Part shown: positions 41,745 to 50,226 of the stretch, piece by piece
Position numbering within the stretch: the stretch's first letter is position 1
Layout of the letters: each line of letters opens with the position of its first letter
Source: Rhizobium rhizogenes NBRC 13257
Lineage (GTDB): Bacteria; Pseudomonadota; Alphaproteobacteria; Rhizobiales; Rhizobiaceae
Length of the DNA stretch: 64,000 nucleotides
Assembly: GCF_000696095.1 (NCBI RefSeq)
Contig: NZ_BAYX01000008.1
Location: 248,001 to 312,000 of the forward strand
Reading direction: 5' to 3'
The notes under the pieces: generated by a model
Database searches by the model: none
What the model saw: only the letters and a program-made list of their open reading frames with translations
What the model was told of the DNA's origin: nothing
Program-made: the position numbers and the translations under genes

Positions 41745-43319
41745 TCAGCTCAGGTGCCAGGCCAGATAGAGCAGCGAAAGCGCGATGATCCAGAGCGCCA
41801 GGCGGCCGGACCGGCTGTGCTTGGCCTCCGCCTTGCCGATCGCCTCGGCCGTTTGCGGGTCGAAACGCACGCCGTTCTCGCTCATATGCAGCAGTTCGTG
41901 ATGGAACTTCTCGGTCTTGGCGGCGATTTCGGGGATAGCCTCCGCAAGCTTCACGGCCGCTTTCAAACCGTCCTTGAGGTCGGTTACGATGCGCTTGGGT
42001 CCGAGATTGGTGCGGATCCAGTCGCCGACGACAGGTTCGGACGCCTTCCACATGTTGAAGCGTGGGTTCAGCATGCGTGACACGCCCTCGACCACGACCA
42101 TGGTCTTTTGCAGCATCACCAGTTCCGGCCGCGTCTCCATGTCGAAGAGTTCGGTCACCTCGAAGAGCAGCGTCAGGAGCTTGCCCATGGAGATCGTCTC
42201 GGCCGGCTGGCCGTGGATCGGTTCGCCGATGGCACGGATCGCCTGCGCGAAGCTCTCGGTATTGTGATGCGCCGGCACGTAGCCAGCCTCGAAATGCACT
42301 TCGGCAACGCGGATATAATCGCGGGTGATGAAGCCGTAGAGGATTTCGGCGAGGAAGCGGCGTTCCTTCTTCCCGAGCCGCCCGACGATGCCCATATCGA
42401 CGGCGACGATCATGCCGGTGGCATCGACAAAGAGATTGCCGGGATGCATGTCGGCATGGAAGAAGCCGTCGCGCAGCGTGTGCCTCAGGAACGACTGGAT
42501 CAGCGTGTCGGCAAGCGTATTGAGATCGTGTCCGGCGGCCTTCAGGCCCTCGACATCGGACATTTTGACCCCGTCGATCCACTCCATGGTGATGACGTCG
42601 CGGCCGGTGCGCTCCCAATCGACCTTGGGGACGCGGAAGCCCGGATCCTTCTCGGTGTTCTCGGCGATCTCGGAAAGCGCTGCCGCCTCCAGCCGCAGAT
42701 CCATCTCGACCTTCGTCGTCTGCTCCAGCGTCCGCGTTACCTCGACGGGCCTGAGTCGTCGACTCGACGGCAGGAAACGCTCCTGCAGATGGGAAACGAG
42801 ATACATCGCCTGGATATCATTGACGAAGCGCTGGCGGACGCCAGGGCGGATCACCTTGACGGCCACGCGCTTGCGGCCCTCCGGTGTTTCGACTTCTGCC
42901 GGATGCACCTGGGCGATGGACGCGGCTGCAATTGGTTCGCCAAAACTTACATAAAGCTCATCGATCGTGCGGCCGAGAGAGCCCTCGATCGATGACTTTG
43001 CCGCGGCGTGCGGAAAGAACGCCATGCTGTCCTGCAGCTGCGACAGGTCGTTGGCCATGTCGACGCCGACGACATCGGGTCGCGTGGCCAGAAACTGGCC
43101 GATCTTCACATAGGAAGGCCCCAGCCGCTCGACGGCCTTGGCAAGCCGGTCGCTGCGCGCCTGGCTCTTGGCGCGCTTACGGGCAAACATGCCGACGAAG
43201 GATTTGGCAAGGCTGACGGAGGGCGGCAGGCCTTCCGAGGGAAGCGAAATCACCACGCCTTCGCGCACCAGCACCCAGCCGACCCGGAGAAGGCTGAAAT
43301 ATGCGTTGAAAGCACTCAT
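41745..43319 (-). CDS. ubiB: UbiB/ABC1-family atypical kinase, ubiquinone biosynthesis
   Basis: A 524-residue protein. It has the KxGQ motif (SYVKIGQFLATRPD, near residue 70), the Ala-rich nucleotide loop IAAASIAQVHPAE, the catalytic HADMHPGNLFVD and DMGIVG (DFG-like), and C-terminal hydrophobic helices (LALWIIALSLLYLAWHL). UbiB supports ubiquinone synthesis at the inner membrane through ATPase-like activity. It follows ubiE on the same strand, as in most rhizobia. Confidence 0.95.
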   Translation of the reverse strand: MSAFNAYFSLLRVGWVLVREGVVISLPSEGLPPSVSLAKSFVGMFARKRAKSQARSDRLAKAVERLGPSYVKIGQFLATRPDVVGVDMANDLSQLQDSMAFFPHAAAKSSIEGSLGRTIDELYVSFGEPIAAASIAQVHPAEVETPEGRKRVAVKVIRPGVRQRFVNDIQAMYLVSHLQERFLPSSRRLRPVEVTRTLEQTTKVEMDLRLEAAALSEIAENTEKDPGFRVPKVDWERTGRDVITMEWIDGVKMSDVEGLKAAGHDLNTLADTLIQSFLRHTLRDGFFHADMHPGNLFVDATGMIVAVDMGIVGRLGKKERRFLAEILYGFITRDYIRVAEVHFEAGYVPAHHNTESFAQAIRAIGEPIHGQPAETISMGKLLTLLFEVTELFDMETRPELVMLQKTMVVVEGVSRMLNPRFNMWKASEPVVGDWIRTNLGPKRIVTDLKDGLKAAVKLAEAIPEIAAKTEKFHHELLHMSENGVRFDPQTAEAIGKAEAKHSRSGRLALWIIALSLLYLAWHLS

Positions 43320-43381
43320 CGGGTCTCAAAATCTCGCAGGCTGCCAGCCGAAAACCGCGTCACATCTTTCGGTATCATGCG

Positions 43382-44158
43382 TCAGAGCTTCCAGCCGGAG
43401 TGCAGGGCGGCAATACCGCCGGTATAATTGGTGAAGTTCACGCGCGAAAAGCCGGCCTCGCGGATCATCGTCGCGAAATCCTGCTGGTTCGGGAATTTGC
43501 GGATCGATTCCACCAGATACTGGTAGGGCTCGGCGTCGCCGGTGATCGCCTTGCCGAATTGCGGAATGGCATTGAAGGACCAGGCCTCGTAGACGCGGTC
43601 TAGTAGCGGCAGGTCGACCTCGGAAAATTCCAGCACCAGCAGCCGGCCGCCGCGCTTCAGCACGCGATAGGCTTCCTTCAGCGCCACATCGATGCGCGGC
43701 ACATTGCGGATGCCGAAGGCGATCGTATAGGCGTCGAAGGAGTTGGGCTCGAAAGGCAATTCCTCGGCATTGGCCTCGACGAAGGTGAGGTTGTCGGTCA
43801 GCTTCTTCTTCGCCGCGCGTTCGGCGCCGACGCCGAGCATCGAGCCGTTGATGTCGAGCACGGTCGCATGCGCCAACCGGTTCGAGGCTTCGACGATGCG
43901 GAAGGCGATATCGCCCGTGCCGCCGGCAACGTCTAGGACCTTGTAGCTCGGATCCTTGCGCGGATTGAGCGCCGAGATCATCGCGTCCTTCCAGGCCCGG
44001 TGCAGGCCCATGGACATGACGTCATTCATGATGTCGTAGCGCTTGGCAACCTTGTGGAACACCTCGTTGACGAGGCCCTGCTTCTCGCCATCGGCGACCT
44101 CGCGGAAGCCATAGGATGTTTCCATGCCGCCATCGGCGGAGGTGCGGCTTTCTGCCAT
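43382..44158 (-). CDS. ubiE: Ubiquinone/menaquinone C-methyltransferase
   Basis: A 258-residue class I SAM methyltransferase. The UbiE signatures are YDIMNDVMSMGLHRAWKD, the SAM loop VLDVAGGTGDIAFRI and NVPRIDVALKEAYRVLKRGGRLLVLEF. It methylates the benzoquinol ring in ubiquinone synthesis. It is first in the ubiE-ubiB pair and divergent from mutM. Confidence 0.96.
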   Translation of the reverse strand: MAESRTSADGGMETSYGFREVADGEKQGLVNEVFHKVAKRYDIMNDVMSMGLHRAWKDAMISALNPRKDPSYKVLDVAGGTGDIAFRIVEASNRLAHATVLDINGSMLGVGAERAAKKKLTDNLTFVEANAEELPFEPNSFDAYTIAFGIRNVPRIDVALKEAYRVLKRGGRLLVLEFSEVDLPLLDRVYEAWSFNAIPQFGKAITGDAEPYQYLVESIRKFPNQQDFATMIREAGFSRVNFTNYTGGIAALHSGWKL

Positions 44159-44186
44159 CAGCTCAACTCCGTTACACTACAGCGCC

Positions 44187-44281
44187 GCGCGTCATATGTG
44201 ACGCGCAAAGGTCGCCTTAGCACTTTAAATCTGCTGCATAATTTTATCCCTAAATCGATCCCGATTTCAGGAATTATGCAG
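44187..44281. repeat. Rhizobial intergenic palindromic element
   Basis: Two nested hairpins: GCGCGTCA-TATG-TGACGCGC at 44187-44206, then CTGCATAATT (44234-44243) paired with AATTATGCAG (44272-44281), enclosing an inner AAATCG/CGATTT pair. From memory this composite is widely repeated in Rhizobium genomes. It lies between divergent ubiE and mutM. Confidence 0.7.
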
Positions 44282-44405
44282 TATTCAGCGACGGACCATA
44301 GCGAAATCGCGTTTGCCACGCTATCTCATCAGCCAGGTCACCGGCCGCAATGCCCTTGGGCTATAGCCCAGATCATAAGCGGTTGAAACATAAAGATGGA
44401 TAGAG

Positions 44406-45296
44406 ATGCCGGAATTACCAGAGGTCGAAACCGTCAGGCGTGGGCTTGCTCCGTCCATGGAAGGGGCGGTGCTTGCCGCGCTGGAACTGCGGCGCAACGA
44501 CCTGCGCTTTCCCTTTCCGGCCGAGTTTTCACGCCTCGCCTCCGGTCGCGGCATCACGTCGCTGTCGCGCCGCGCGAAATATCTGCTGATCGATCTCGAT
44601 GACGGCATGACGATCATCGCGCATCTCGGCATGTCCGGCTCCTTTCGCGTCGAAACCGGCGCGGTCGCAGAGACCCCGGGCGAGTTTCATCACCCGCGCT
44701 CCAAGGACGAAAAGCACGATCACGTCATCTTCCATCTGACGGGTGCCAACGGACCCGCGCGTGTCATCTATAACGATCCCCGCCGCTTCGGCTTCATGGA
44801 TATTGCCAGGCGCGCCGATCTCGGCAGCCACCCGTCTTTTCGCGATCTCGGCCCGGAGCCGACCGGCAATACATTGAGTGCCGATTATCTGGCCGAGCGC
44901 TTCTCAGGCAAGGCGCAGCCGCTGAAAAGCGCACTGCTTGACCAGAAGAACATCGCCGGTCTCGGCAATATATATGTGTGCGAGGCGCTGTGGCGCTCGC
45001 ATCTGTCGCCGGTGCGCGCCGCCGGCAGTTTGGTCACCCAGGCCGGCAGACCGAGCGAGGAATTGCTCCGGTTGGTCGAGGCGATTCGCGAGGTCATTGC
45101 AGACGCGATCGCGGCGGGCGGTTCGTCCCTGCGCGACCATATCCAGACGGATGGTTCACTTGGCTATTTCCAGCATTCTTTTTCCGTCTACGACCGCGAA
45201 GCCCAGCCTTGCGGCACGCCCGGCTGCGGCGGTACGGTCGCCCGCATCGTCCAGTCGGGCCGCTCTTCTTTCTATTGCGCGTCCTGCCAGACCTGA
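44406..45296 (+). CDS. mutM: Formamidopyrimidine-DNA glycosylase
   Basis: A 296-residue bifunctional glycosylase/AP lyase that removes 8-oxoguanine. The N-terminal PELPEVETVRRGL supplies the catalytic Pro1 and Glu2. The helix-two-turn-helix region LLDQKNIAGLGNIYVCEALW and the C-terminal zinc finger (C-x4-C...C-x2-C, CGTPGCGGTVAR...YCASCQ) are complete. Confidence 0.97.
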   Translation: MPELPEVETVRRGLAPSMEGAVLAALELRRNDLRFPFPAEFSRLASGRGITSLSRRAKYLLIDLDDGMTIIAHLGMSGSFRVETGAVAETPGEFHHPRSKDEKHDHVIFHLTGANGPARVIYNDPRRFGFMDIARRADLGSHPSFRDLGPEPTGNTLSADYLAERFSGKAQPLKSALLDQKNIAGLGNIYVCEALWRSHLSPVRAAGSLVTQAGRPSEELLRLVEAIREVIADAIAAGGSSLRDHIQTDGSLGYFQHSFSVYDREAQPCGTPGCGGTVARIVQSGRSSFYCASCQT

Positions 45297-45329
45297 TTGA
45301 CCAGAGCTGATTGAACGGAGGAGAGACAG

Positions 45330-46103
45330 ATGGCCTACGAAACCCTGATCGTCGAAACGCATGGAGCGGTCGGTCTCATCCGGTTGAACCGGCCGCAGGC
45401 GCTGAATGCGCTGAATTCGACCGTATTGACCGAGTTGAGGCAGGCCTATGCCGCCTTTCACGCCGATGATGCCATCGGCGCGATCGTGCTCACCGGCTCG
45501 GAAAAGGCCTTTGCCGCCGGCGCCGATATCAAGGAGATGCAGCCGCTCGACTTCGCCGATGTCTACAAGGGCGATTTGATGAGCGGCTGGGACGAGATCG
45601 CCAAGGCCCGCAAGCCCGTCATCGCCGCCGTCAGCGGTTTCGCGCTCGGCGGCGGCTGCGAACTCGCCATGATGTGCGACTTCATCATTGCCGCCGATAC
45701 GGCGAAGTTCGGCCAGCCGGAGATCACGCTCGGCATCATCCCCGGCATGGGCGGCTCGCAGCGCCTGACGCGCGCTGTCGGCAAGGCCAAGGCGATGGAC
45801 CTGGTTTTGACCGGCCGGATGATGGATGCGGCCGAAGCGGAGCGTTCCGGCCTGGTGTCCCGCATTGTGCCGGCCGACAAGCTGATCGATGAGGCGCTCG
45901 CCGCCGCCGCCAAGATCGCTTCGCTGTCGCGCCCCTCGGTGCTGATGGCCAAGGAGGCCGTCAACCGGGCGCTGGAGACGACGCTGGAAGAGGGGCTGCG
46001 CTTCGAGCGCCGGCTCTTCCACAGCCTGTTTGCCACCGAGGATCAGAAGGAAGGCATGGCGGCTTTCATCGAGAAGCGCAAACCCGTCTTCAAGAACAGG
46101 TGA
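45330..46103 (+). CDS. Enoyl-CoA hydratase
   Basis: A 257-residue crotonase-fold enzyme of fatty-acid oxidation. The oxyanion-hole segments are AFAAGADIKEM and ALGGGCELAMMCD; the two catalytic Glu residues are expected in GGGCEL and in FGQPEITLGIIPGMGGSQRL, and both are present. It hydrates trans-2-enoyl-CoA. mutM lies 33 bp upstream on the same strand, a pairing common in this order. Confidence 0.94.
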   Translation: MAYETLIVETHGAVGLIRLNRPQALNALNSTVLTELRQAYAAFHADDAIGAIVLTGSEKAFAAGADIKEMQPLDFADVYKGDLMSGWDEIAKARKPVIAAVSGFALGGGCELAMMCDFIIAADTAKFGQPEITLGIIPGMGGSQRLTRAVGKAKAMDLVLTGRMMDAAEAERSGLVSRIVPADKLIDEALAAAAKIASLSRPSVLMAKEAVNRALETTLEEGLRFERRLFHSLFATEDQKEGMAAFIEKRKPVFKNR

Positions 46104-46145
46104 AGGCAAGATTCCGGAATTGCACGGGTTCTGCAAGAATCCGCG

Positions 46146-46174
46146 TTGACGTCGTCGCTCATTCCAGCTATATG
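46146..46174 (+). promoter_or_regulatory. Sigma-70-type promoter of rpsT
   Basis: TTGACG (46146-46151) and TATATG (46169-46174) are separated by 17 bp, close to the rhizobial housekeeping consensus. It lies about 120 bp before rpsT. Confidence 0.7.
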
Positions 46175-46295
46175 CCCGCCACAGTTTGGAAAGCCGATCT
46201 GGTTTTCCGCAATTGCTCCCGCATTGCTGGATGAAGTGGCCGCAGGGCCCGCGCTGCACTGACGGAGTTATGTTCGAATTCTAAGAGAGGCATAC

Positions 46296-46571
46296 ATGGC
46301 CAATACCAGCTCGGCGAAAAAAGCGACCCGCAAGATCGCCCGCCGCACCGAAGTCAACAAGGCTCGTCGCTCGCGCGTTCGCACTTTCGTCCGTCAGGTC
46401 GAAGAAGCCATCGCATCGGGTGACGCTACCCTGGCGAAGGAAGCCTTCCTCGCAGCGCAGCCGGAACTGGCTCGCGCCGCCACCAAGGGCGTCCTGCATG
46501 CCAACACCGCTTCGCGCAAAGTTTCGCGTCTTGCCAAGCGTGTGAAGGCGCTTTCGGCTCCGACCGCGTAA
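46296..46571 (+). CDS. rpsT: 30S ribosomal protein S20
   Basis: A 91-residue, very basic protein starting ANTSSAKKATRKIARRTEVNKARRSRVRTFVRQVEEAI, the S20 signature, with RKVSRLAKRVKAL at the C terminus. It binds the 5' domain and helix 44 of 16S rRNA. AGAGAGG precedes the ATG. A terminator follows at once and dnaA is next, a conserved rhizobial arrangement. Confidence 0.98.
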   Translation: MANTSSAKKATRKIARRTEVNKARRSRVRTFVRQVEEAIASGDATLAKEAFLAAQPELARAATKGVLHANTASRKVSRLAKRVKALSAPTA

Positions 46572-46601
46572 TATTTCGTTAAAGATTCAGTCGTTAGACT
46601 T

Positions 46602-46628
46602 AAGCCCGGCCTTTGTGCCGGGCTTTTT
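46602..46628 (+). terminator. Intrinsic terminator of rpsT
   Basis: AAGCCCGGC and GCCGGGCTT pair as a perfect 9-bp stem around CTTTGT, followed by a T-run. It lies 30 bp after the rpsT stop. Confidence 0.93.
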
Positions 46629-46817
46629 GGATTCTGCCAAATTGCTTCATTTTGCTAAAATGTAGCCGGCTGACCATGTCAATGACATGACAGAAATATA
46701 CATTTTAAAACAGTGGGTTACAGCAGGTTATCCCAACGCCGGGTGATCTGCGTGATACGTTGCCGGCTCATGAGTGAGTCAAGGGATTTTTTATTTTTTT
46801 TGTTTTTAAACCCCAGG

Positions 46818-46888
46818 GAATCGCACTGAACGGGAATCTCCTTGATTCAAAAGCGATTCTTTTTTGACGGGCTTGTGACAGTCAAAAA
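46818..46888 (+). terminator. Possible terminator/antiterminator structure in the dnaA leader
   Basis: GAATCGC (46818-46824) pairs with GCGATTC (46853-46859), enclosing an inner GAATC/GATTC hairpin, and TTTTTT follows: a terminator shape. The same T-run with GAC can instead pair with GTCAAAAA (46881-46888), giving a competing hairpin. Such mutually exclusive folds are typical of attenuators, but no ligand or leader peptide is evident. Confidence 0.4.
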
Positions 46889-47445
46889 CGGCCTCCCGAG
46901 TCAATGGCTGCCTCTTAATTTTGTGTAAAATTCATCGTTGATATCCGCCTTCGATCCTGCCTAAATGGCTTTCAACAAGGGGCGCGGACATCACCTTCAA
47001 CGGCTTCGGCGAACACTGCCACTAAAGGCGGCGTGGGTGGTTTTTGTCTCTTGTGACGGAGCGGTTCAGTTCCGTTTTTTCAAACAGTTGATGAGTTGAG
47101 GCCGCAAGCGGTAACGCCGGCGGAACGAGGAAGCTTGTCTGCCTTTGCAGTCTAAGTCCCAAGCGTGACTGCAGGGGAGGGGAGAAAAATTGACAGCCGT
47201 TTTGGCGCAGCCGGTCGGAATACGAGGACCGCACGACTGCTCCAGATAAAGATGCCAGGACGGGAACTGCTCAAGCAGTCGTTTTCGTCAGGGCATTTGC
47301 GTCAGGTCCGTTTGGCTGGACCCGGCTGATGAACCGGTATGCGGCGAAGCTCACAACAACGAGCGCGATTGTCATATCATGGCATAGACCCAAGGGCGGC
47401 GGCGGAATTTCCGCCCTATAAAAAGAAACTGTGGAAGGCGGCATT

Positions 47446-48996
47446 ATGCAGATAAATACGAGGACGACGGGTGCGTTGGAGAATGGGGACAATGCACCGC
47501 AGGCGTTCAGTGCGGTTTGCCTTGAAGCGGGGGAAAAAGGGGAGATGCAGCATAACGTATTGTTCGAGCGTGTCAGTGCGCGCTTGAAGGCTCAGGTCGG
47601 TCCGGATGTTTATGCCAGTTGGTTTGCACGGCTTAAGCTGCATTCGGTATCGAAGAGCGTCGTTAGGCTGACCGTTCCGACAACATTTCTGAAGTCCTGG
47701 ATCAACAATCGTTATCTTGATCTCATCACCAGCCTGTTCCAGGCCGAAGATGCGGAAGTCCTGAAGGTTGAAATTCTGGTTCGCACCGCGACCCGTCACG
47801 CTGCAAAGCCTTGCGCGGATGAGCAGGTCGTCGTTCCAGACTCGACCGCCGTGGCGCCAATCCGTCGCACGACGGCCCAGCCCGCCGGTCAGATCGTGGC
47901 GCATGCTGTGAGCGCGGCTGCCGCTGCCCGGCCGGCGACGATGGGCTCGCCGCTGTTCGGCTCGCCGCTCGATTCCCGCTTTACCTTCGACACCTATGTC
48001 GAGGGCAGCTCGAACCGGGTAAGCCTTGCCGCCGCCAAGACCATCGCGGAAGCCGGTTCCGGCGCCGTGCGGTTCAATCCGCTCTTCGTTCACTCGACGG
48101 TCGGTCTCGGCAAGACGCATCTGCTGCAGGCGATTGCCAATGCGGCCGTGCAGAACCCGCGCAACCTGCGCGTTGTCTATCTGACTGCGGAATACTTCAT
48201 GTGGCGCTTTGCCACCGCCATTCGCGACAACGACGCGCTGACGCTGAAGGATTCGCTGCGTAACATCGATCTTCTGATCATCGACGACATGCAGTTCCTG
48301 CAGGGCAAGATGATCCAGCATGAGTTCTGCCATCTGCTGAACATGCTGCTCGACAGCGCCAAGCAGGTCGTCGTTGCCGCCGACCGTGCGCCTTGGGAGC
48401 TGGAATCGCTCGATCCGCGCGTTCGCTCGCGCCTTCAAGGCGGCGTCGCCATCGAAGTCGAGGCGCCGGACTATGAGATGCGTCTTGAAATCCTCAAGCG
48501 CCGTCTGGAGGCTGCCCGTCTGGAGGATCCGTCGCTGGAAATCCCGGCCGAACTCCTCTCGCATGTCGCCCGCAACGTCACGGCAAGCGGTCGTGAGCTG
48601 GAAGGCGCCTTCAACCAGCTGATCTTCCGCCGCTCTTTCGAGCCCAACCTGACGGTCGAGCGCGTCGACGAGCTGCTGGCCCATCTGGTCGGCTCCGGCG
48701 AGCCGCGTCGCGTCCGCATCGAGGACATCCAGCGCATCGTGGCACGTCACTACAACGTCTCGCGCCAGGAGCTGGTTTCCAACCGCCGTACCCGCGTCAT
48801 CGTCAAGCCGCGCCAGATCGCCATGTATCTGTCGAAGACGCTGACGCCGCGCTCCTTCCCGGAGATTGGCCGTCGCTTCGGCGGTCGCGACCACACGACG
48901 GTTCTGCATGCCGTGCGCAAGATCGAGGAGCTGATTTCGGGCGACAGCAAGCTGTCGCATGAGATCGAGCTGCTGAAGCGCCTGATCAACGAATAG
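47446..48996 (+). CDS. dnaA: Chromosomal replication initiator DnaA
   Basis: A 516-residue AAA+ initiator. Domain I is VSARLKAQVGPDVYASWFARLKL; domain II is a low-complexity linker; domain III has Walker A HSTVGLGKTHLLQA near residue 220 and Walker B LLIIDDMQFLQGK; domain IV has the DnaA signature RRFGGRDHTTVLHAVRKIEEL. The ATG of MQINTRTTG is chosen because GGAAGG lies 7 bases before it; a start at MQHNVLFERV is also possible. It opens the origin and also acts as a transcription factor. Confidence 0.97.
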   Translation: MQINTRTTGALENGDNAPQAFSAVCLEAGEKGEMQHNVLFERVSARLKAQVGPDVYASWFARLKLHSVSKSVVRLTVPTTFLKSWINNRYLDLITSLFQAEDAEVLKVEILVRTATRHAAKPCADEQVVVPDSTAVAPIRRTTAQPAGQIVAHAVSAAAAARPATMGSPLFGSPLDSRFTFDTYVEGSSNRVSLAAAKTIAEAGSGAVRFNPLFVHSTVGLGKTHLLQAIANAAVQNPRNLRVVYLTAEYFMWRFATAIRDNDALTLKDSLRNIDLLIIDDMQFLQGKMIQHEFCHLLNMLLDSAKQVVVAADRAPWELESLDPRVRSRLQGGVAIEVEAPDYEMRLEILKRRLEAARLEDPSLEIPAELLSHVARNVTASGRELEGAFNQLIFRRSFEPNLTVERVDELLAHLVGSGEPRRVRIEDIQRIVARHYNVSRQELVSNRRTRVIVKPRQIAMYLSKTLTPRSFPEIGRRFGGRDHTTVLHAVRKIEELISGDSKLSHEIELLKRLINE

Positions 48997-49020
48997 TTCG
49001 CGATATCGAGCGATTGATAG

Positions 49021-49047
49021 ACGGCCGGCTTCATCGCCGGCCGTTTT
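49021..49047 (+). terminator. Intrinsic terminator of dnaA
   Basis: ACGGCCGGC and GCCGGCCGT form a perfect 9-bp stem around TTCATC, followed by TTT. It lies 25 bp after the dnaA stop. Confidence 0.9.
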
Positions 49048-49138
49048 CATTTATGCGGCCTTTATTCTATAAATATCTGAAATGCTGAGTCGGATGCCCG
49101 GCTTCCGGCGGCCGGCGATGCCAAGGGGGAGCGTATCG

Positions 49139-50221
49139 ATGGGCTTTGACAGAATTGCCGTTCTCGGTCTCGGCAAGGTTGGGCGGCTTGCCGCCACATT
49201 GCTGCATGAAAGCGGCTTTGCCGTCACCGGTGTCGATGCGCGCCTGCCTGCGGAAACTCTGCCTTTTGCCTGCGAAACCGGCGATGTCTCCGATCCGGCA
49301 CTGATCGGCAATCTCTTTTCCCGCGTCGATGCCGTGCTCTCCTGCCTGCCCTTTCACCTGAACGCCGCGTTGGCGAAGCTGGCCCATGACGCTGGCATTC
49401 ACTATTTTGACCTGACAGAGGACGTGCCGACCACGAATGGCATCATCGAGCTTGCAAAGAGCGCTCGTGGCCTGATGGCGCCGCAATGTGGCCTCGCGCC
49501 CGGTTTCATTGGTATCGTCGGCGCGAGCCTTGCCGATGGCTTCGATCGCTGCCGCTCGATCCGCATGCGGGTCGGCGCGCTTCCGCAGAATCCGACGGGA
49601 TTGCTGGGCTACGCCTTCAACTGGTCGCCGGAAGGCGTGGTCAACGAATATCTGAACGATTGCGAGGTCATCGAGGGCGGCGTGCGCAAGCTGGTCTCGC
49701 CGATGGAGTGGCACGAGACGCTCTATGTCAACGGCGTCAAGCTTGAAGCCTTCACCACCTCGGGCGGCCTTGGGACCATGTGCGCCACCATGCTCGGTCG
49801 CGTGGAAAACCTCGATTACAAGACTATCCGCTATCCCGGCCATATGGAGCTGATGAATTTCTTCTTCCACGAGCTGCTGATGCGTGACCGCCGCAAGCTT
49901 GCCGGCGAGATCCTGACCGAGGCGAAGCCGCCGGTCGATGACGATGTCGTCTATGTCCACGTCTCGGCGGAAGGCACGATCAACGGCAATCTGCGCCGCA
50001 AGGAGTTCGTGCGCGCCTATTATCCGATCGAGATCGCCGGCGAGAGCCGTACCGCCATTTCCTGGACCACCTCGGCCTCTGTCGTTGCCGTTATCGAACT
50101 GGTGCGTGCCGGCCGGCTGCCCTCGACCGGCTTCCTGCACCAGGAGCATATTCCGCTCGATATGTTTTTGGAGACGCGGACCGGCAGTTTGTTCAAGGGC
50201 GGCGCCACCCATCTCGGGTGA
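49139..50221 (+). CDS. Saccharopine-dehydrogenase-like NAD(P) oxidoreductase
   Basis: A 360-residue protein with an N-terminal Rossmann fold (FDRIAVLGLGKVGRLAATLLHESGFAVTGVDAR) and the Sacchrp_dh catalytic-domain pattern (LPFHLNAALAKLAHDAGIHYFDLTED, MAPQCGLAPGFIGIVGA). It most resembles lysine-6-dehydrogenase or saccharopine reductase-type enzymes. Lysine metabolism is possible but unproven. GGGGGAGCG before the ATG fixes the start 57 bp after the first in-frame ATG. Confidence 0.82.
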   Translation: MGFDRIAVLGLGKVGRLAATLLHESGFAVTGVDARLPAETLPFACETGDVSDPALIGNLFSRVDAVLSCLPFHLNAALAKLAHDAGIHYFDLTEDVPTTNGIIELAKSARGLMAPQCGLAPGFIGIVGASLADGFDRCRSIRMRVGALPQNPTGLLGYAFNWSPEGVVNEYLNDCEVIEGGVRKLVSPMEWHETLYVNGVKLEAFTTSGGLGTMCATMLGRVENLDYKTIRYPGHMELMNFFFHELLMRDRRKLAGEILTEAKPPVDDDVVYVHVSAEGTINGNLRRKEFVRAYYPIEIAGESRTAISWTTSASVVAVIELVRAGRLPSTGFLHQEHIPLDMFLETRTGSLFKGGATHLG

Positions 50222-50226
50222 TACGC

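Larger units (their letters stand above)
46572..47445. other. 874-bp dnaA leader / regulatory region
   Basis: Non-coding between rpsT and dnaA. It contains the rpsT terminator, a palindrome CATGTCA-A-TGACATG at 46675-46689, a T-rich tract near 46784-46807, eight GANTC sites between 46584 and 46902, an attenuator-like pair of hairpins (46818-46888) and TTAA-N7-TAAA at 46915-46929, one mismatch from a CtrA site. The last 500 bp show no strong motif. I found no convincing cluster of DnaA boxes, so an origin is not claimed. Confidence 0.6.

Noticed and set aside
47271..47375. Minus-strand 34-residue hydrophobic frame in the dnaA leader (MTIALVVVSFAAYRF...)
   Set aside because: No ribosome-binding site before its ATG, no terminator and no biased codon use; probably chance.
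46572..47445. Chromosomal origin next to dnaA
   Set aside because: No cluster of TTATNCACA boxes was found; in this group the origin is usually near hemE, which is not in the window.
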